DNA of 64,000 nucleotides, from positions 5,678,457-5,742,456 of the forward strand of contig CM040442.1 in assembly GCA_022749755.1 (NCBI GenBank), given 5' to 3'. This stretch comes from Azadirachta indica. Taxonomy: Eukaryota; Streptophyta; Magnoliopsida; Sapindales; Meliaceae. This document shows, piece by piece, positions 62,776 through 64,000 of this stretch. Made by a program: the position numbers and the translations under genes. Positions within the stretch are counted from its first letter, which is position 1; every line of letters starts with the position of its first letter. Under the pieces are notes generated by a model that was not told the DNA's origin, ran no database searches, and worked only from the letters and a program-made list of their open reading frames with translations.

Positions 62776-64000
62776 GTTACCTTTTTGTTTTTGTTTTCCG
62801 TCTTATAATTAGGCTGTATCTGTTGTAGTTTTTTTTTTTTTTTCAAGAAATTAATCCCAATAGAGAGAAAATAATGGCATCTCTCCCTATTGGGTAATTT
62901 TTGATGCGTTAGTTGTAGAGCCTTACCCTAACCCTAATTCTCGAGGGTTATAGAGCTCTTTCACTTGTATTTTTCTCTCATTTGGTCCAAATTGAATCTA
63001 TATGATGCTTGTCTGAACAAATCCTTGTTATTTTACCACTTAAAAAGGGAGTGGGAAATAGCATATATTTGTATATTAATTTATCAAATTTGGAATGCAT
63101 GAATATTTCAGTTTTCTTGCATTATACATTTTAACTTTATAATGTGATAATAAGGCTTAAGCTTTATATAGACGCACTTGTATTTGACCGTAAATATTAC
63201 AAGATCTCGAAATTGTAAATTCATTTTTCCGAAACTTCATTGATGATTTATCGAGCAAGTACTGGATATATATTAATCGATGATAGACCCACAAGAAGCC
63301 GTTATATTTAATTGAAAATCAAGTGGCAACATTACAATTATTACAAACAAATGATGATATTAATAAATAATGCAAGTTTATTAACTACATTACACACCAA
63401 GAAGAGGAATCATCCACCAGAAACAGAACAATTCAATGGACTGGAAACAAGGAAGAAAAGCACTTTGAGTAGCTTCCTAATTAAGTTGTGGGCATCCGTT
63501 TGCAGTTATTTCTTTCAGATGTGGGAAGGGCAAGGGGTTTTGAGTAGATGCTCTTCAACTTTGTTAGATTTTGTGAGTGAAGAAATTGAAGTCTTGCAAG
63601 TCACTTGGTTGGCATAGCAAATGTACCCGTAATCCGTGAACCAAATCAAATCCAAACTAGTTCTAGCTTAAACGATTTGGTTTAGGTTATGAATTATCCT
63701 GGTTAGATCAATTTCAATTGTTCAACCCACTTAAAATTTGGGTTGAATTGGATTGAATTGAGTTATATTTCTTCAACTCCTTAACCAAAATAATTTAACC
63801 CATAAAAATATATAACTTCTATTTATTTTAGGGTAGTGATATTCTCACTTCACCTGTTAATGCACTAATTAAAAAAATTAAAATTATAATATTTGGTAAT
63901 TGAACACATATAATGTCTATTTAATATACACAATATTTCCTTTCTTGTACTAACTTTTACTTTTTTTTTTTTAAAAAATTTTTTTTAAATACTATTAATT
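62776..64000. other. Non-coding right edge
   Basis: This holds the hydrolase 3' flank, then AT-rich DNA. A 101-codon frame at 63312-63617 on plus has no recognisable motif. Sequence at 63640-63780 is rich in GGTT/GAATTG-type words like degenerate plant transposon ends. No gene is supported. Confidence 0.5.

Noticed and set aside
62925..62937. Telomere-like ACCCTAACCCTAA
   Set aside because: Only two units, of a kind common by chance and in plant leaders. It is not an interstitial telomere array.
63312..63617. 101-codon plus-strand frame
   Set aside because: No recognisable motif and no supporting exon context. Kept only as a mention in the right-edge entry.
1..64000. CRISPR arrays, operons, phage or viral genes
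   Set aside because: Nothing of the kind is visible. All genes are spliced or plant-type nuclear genes.

Overview
This is a stretch of plant nuclear DNA, almost certainly from a eudicot and probably a rosid. It has spliced genes with GT-AG introns, very AT-rich intergenic deserts, miniature transposons, broken disease-resistance genes, and plant-only families (PDR-type ABCG transporter, NPH3, plastidic ADP/ATP carrier, PLS-DYW PPR protein, caffeoylshikimate esterase). I cannot fix the species from sequence alone. I see no CRISPR array, rRNA, tRNA, organelle insert or virus.

Layout from left to right. 1-1765 (-): 5' part of an ABCG40/PDR1-like transporter, running off the left edge. 1766-13237: gene-free desert. 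Its core is a roughly 3.4-kb tandem duplication (about 4979-9106 and 9160-12857), and each copy carries a different transposon-like insertion missing from the other. 13238-16421 (-): a DUF2921 membrane-protein gene broken by one extra base in an A-run. 17796-19178 (-): intronless MOT2/SULTR5-type molybdate transporter. 21496-24418 (+): seven-exon HNH plus coiled-coil protein. 25386-28022 (-): VAC1/ECB2-like chloroplast RNA-editing PPR protein. 28875-30847 (-): NPH3-domain protein without an N-terminal BTB domain. 32464-36777 (-): five-exon plastidic ADP/ATP translocator (NTT). 36778-43424: desert with one GC-rich island. 43425-45304 (-): caffeoylshikimate esterase (CSE). 46780-49010 (-): relics of an RPS5-like CC-NBS-LRR gene, with a degraded FCP1/CPL4-like CTD-phosphatase copy between the pieces. 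49011-57700: desert with a second GC-rich island. 57912-62775 (+): seven-exon membrane-anchored alpha/beta hydrolase with an upstream-ORF-bearing leader. The rest is non-coding.

The genes do not form one pathway, but their order is informative. From memory of Arabidopsis locus numbers, the neighbours correspond to three chromosome 1 segments: AT1G15490-15520 (hydrolase, NTT2, ECB2, ABCG40), AT1G52760-52780 (CSE, NPH3, DUF2921) and AT1G80280-80310 (hydrolase, NTT1, MOT2). The window therefore looks like a less rearranged version of an ancestral block that was duplicated and fractionated in Arabidopsis.

I did not find a clearly new biological system. The items most worth a second look are the synteny block, the duplication with reciprocal insertions and empty sites, the single-base break in DUF2921, the CTD-phosphatase copy inside a dismantled resistance gene, and the 52-bp repeat array next to an NTT splice donor.
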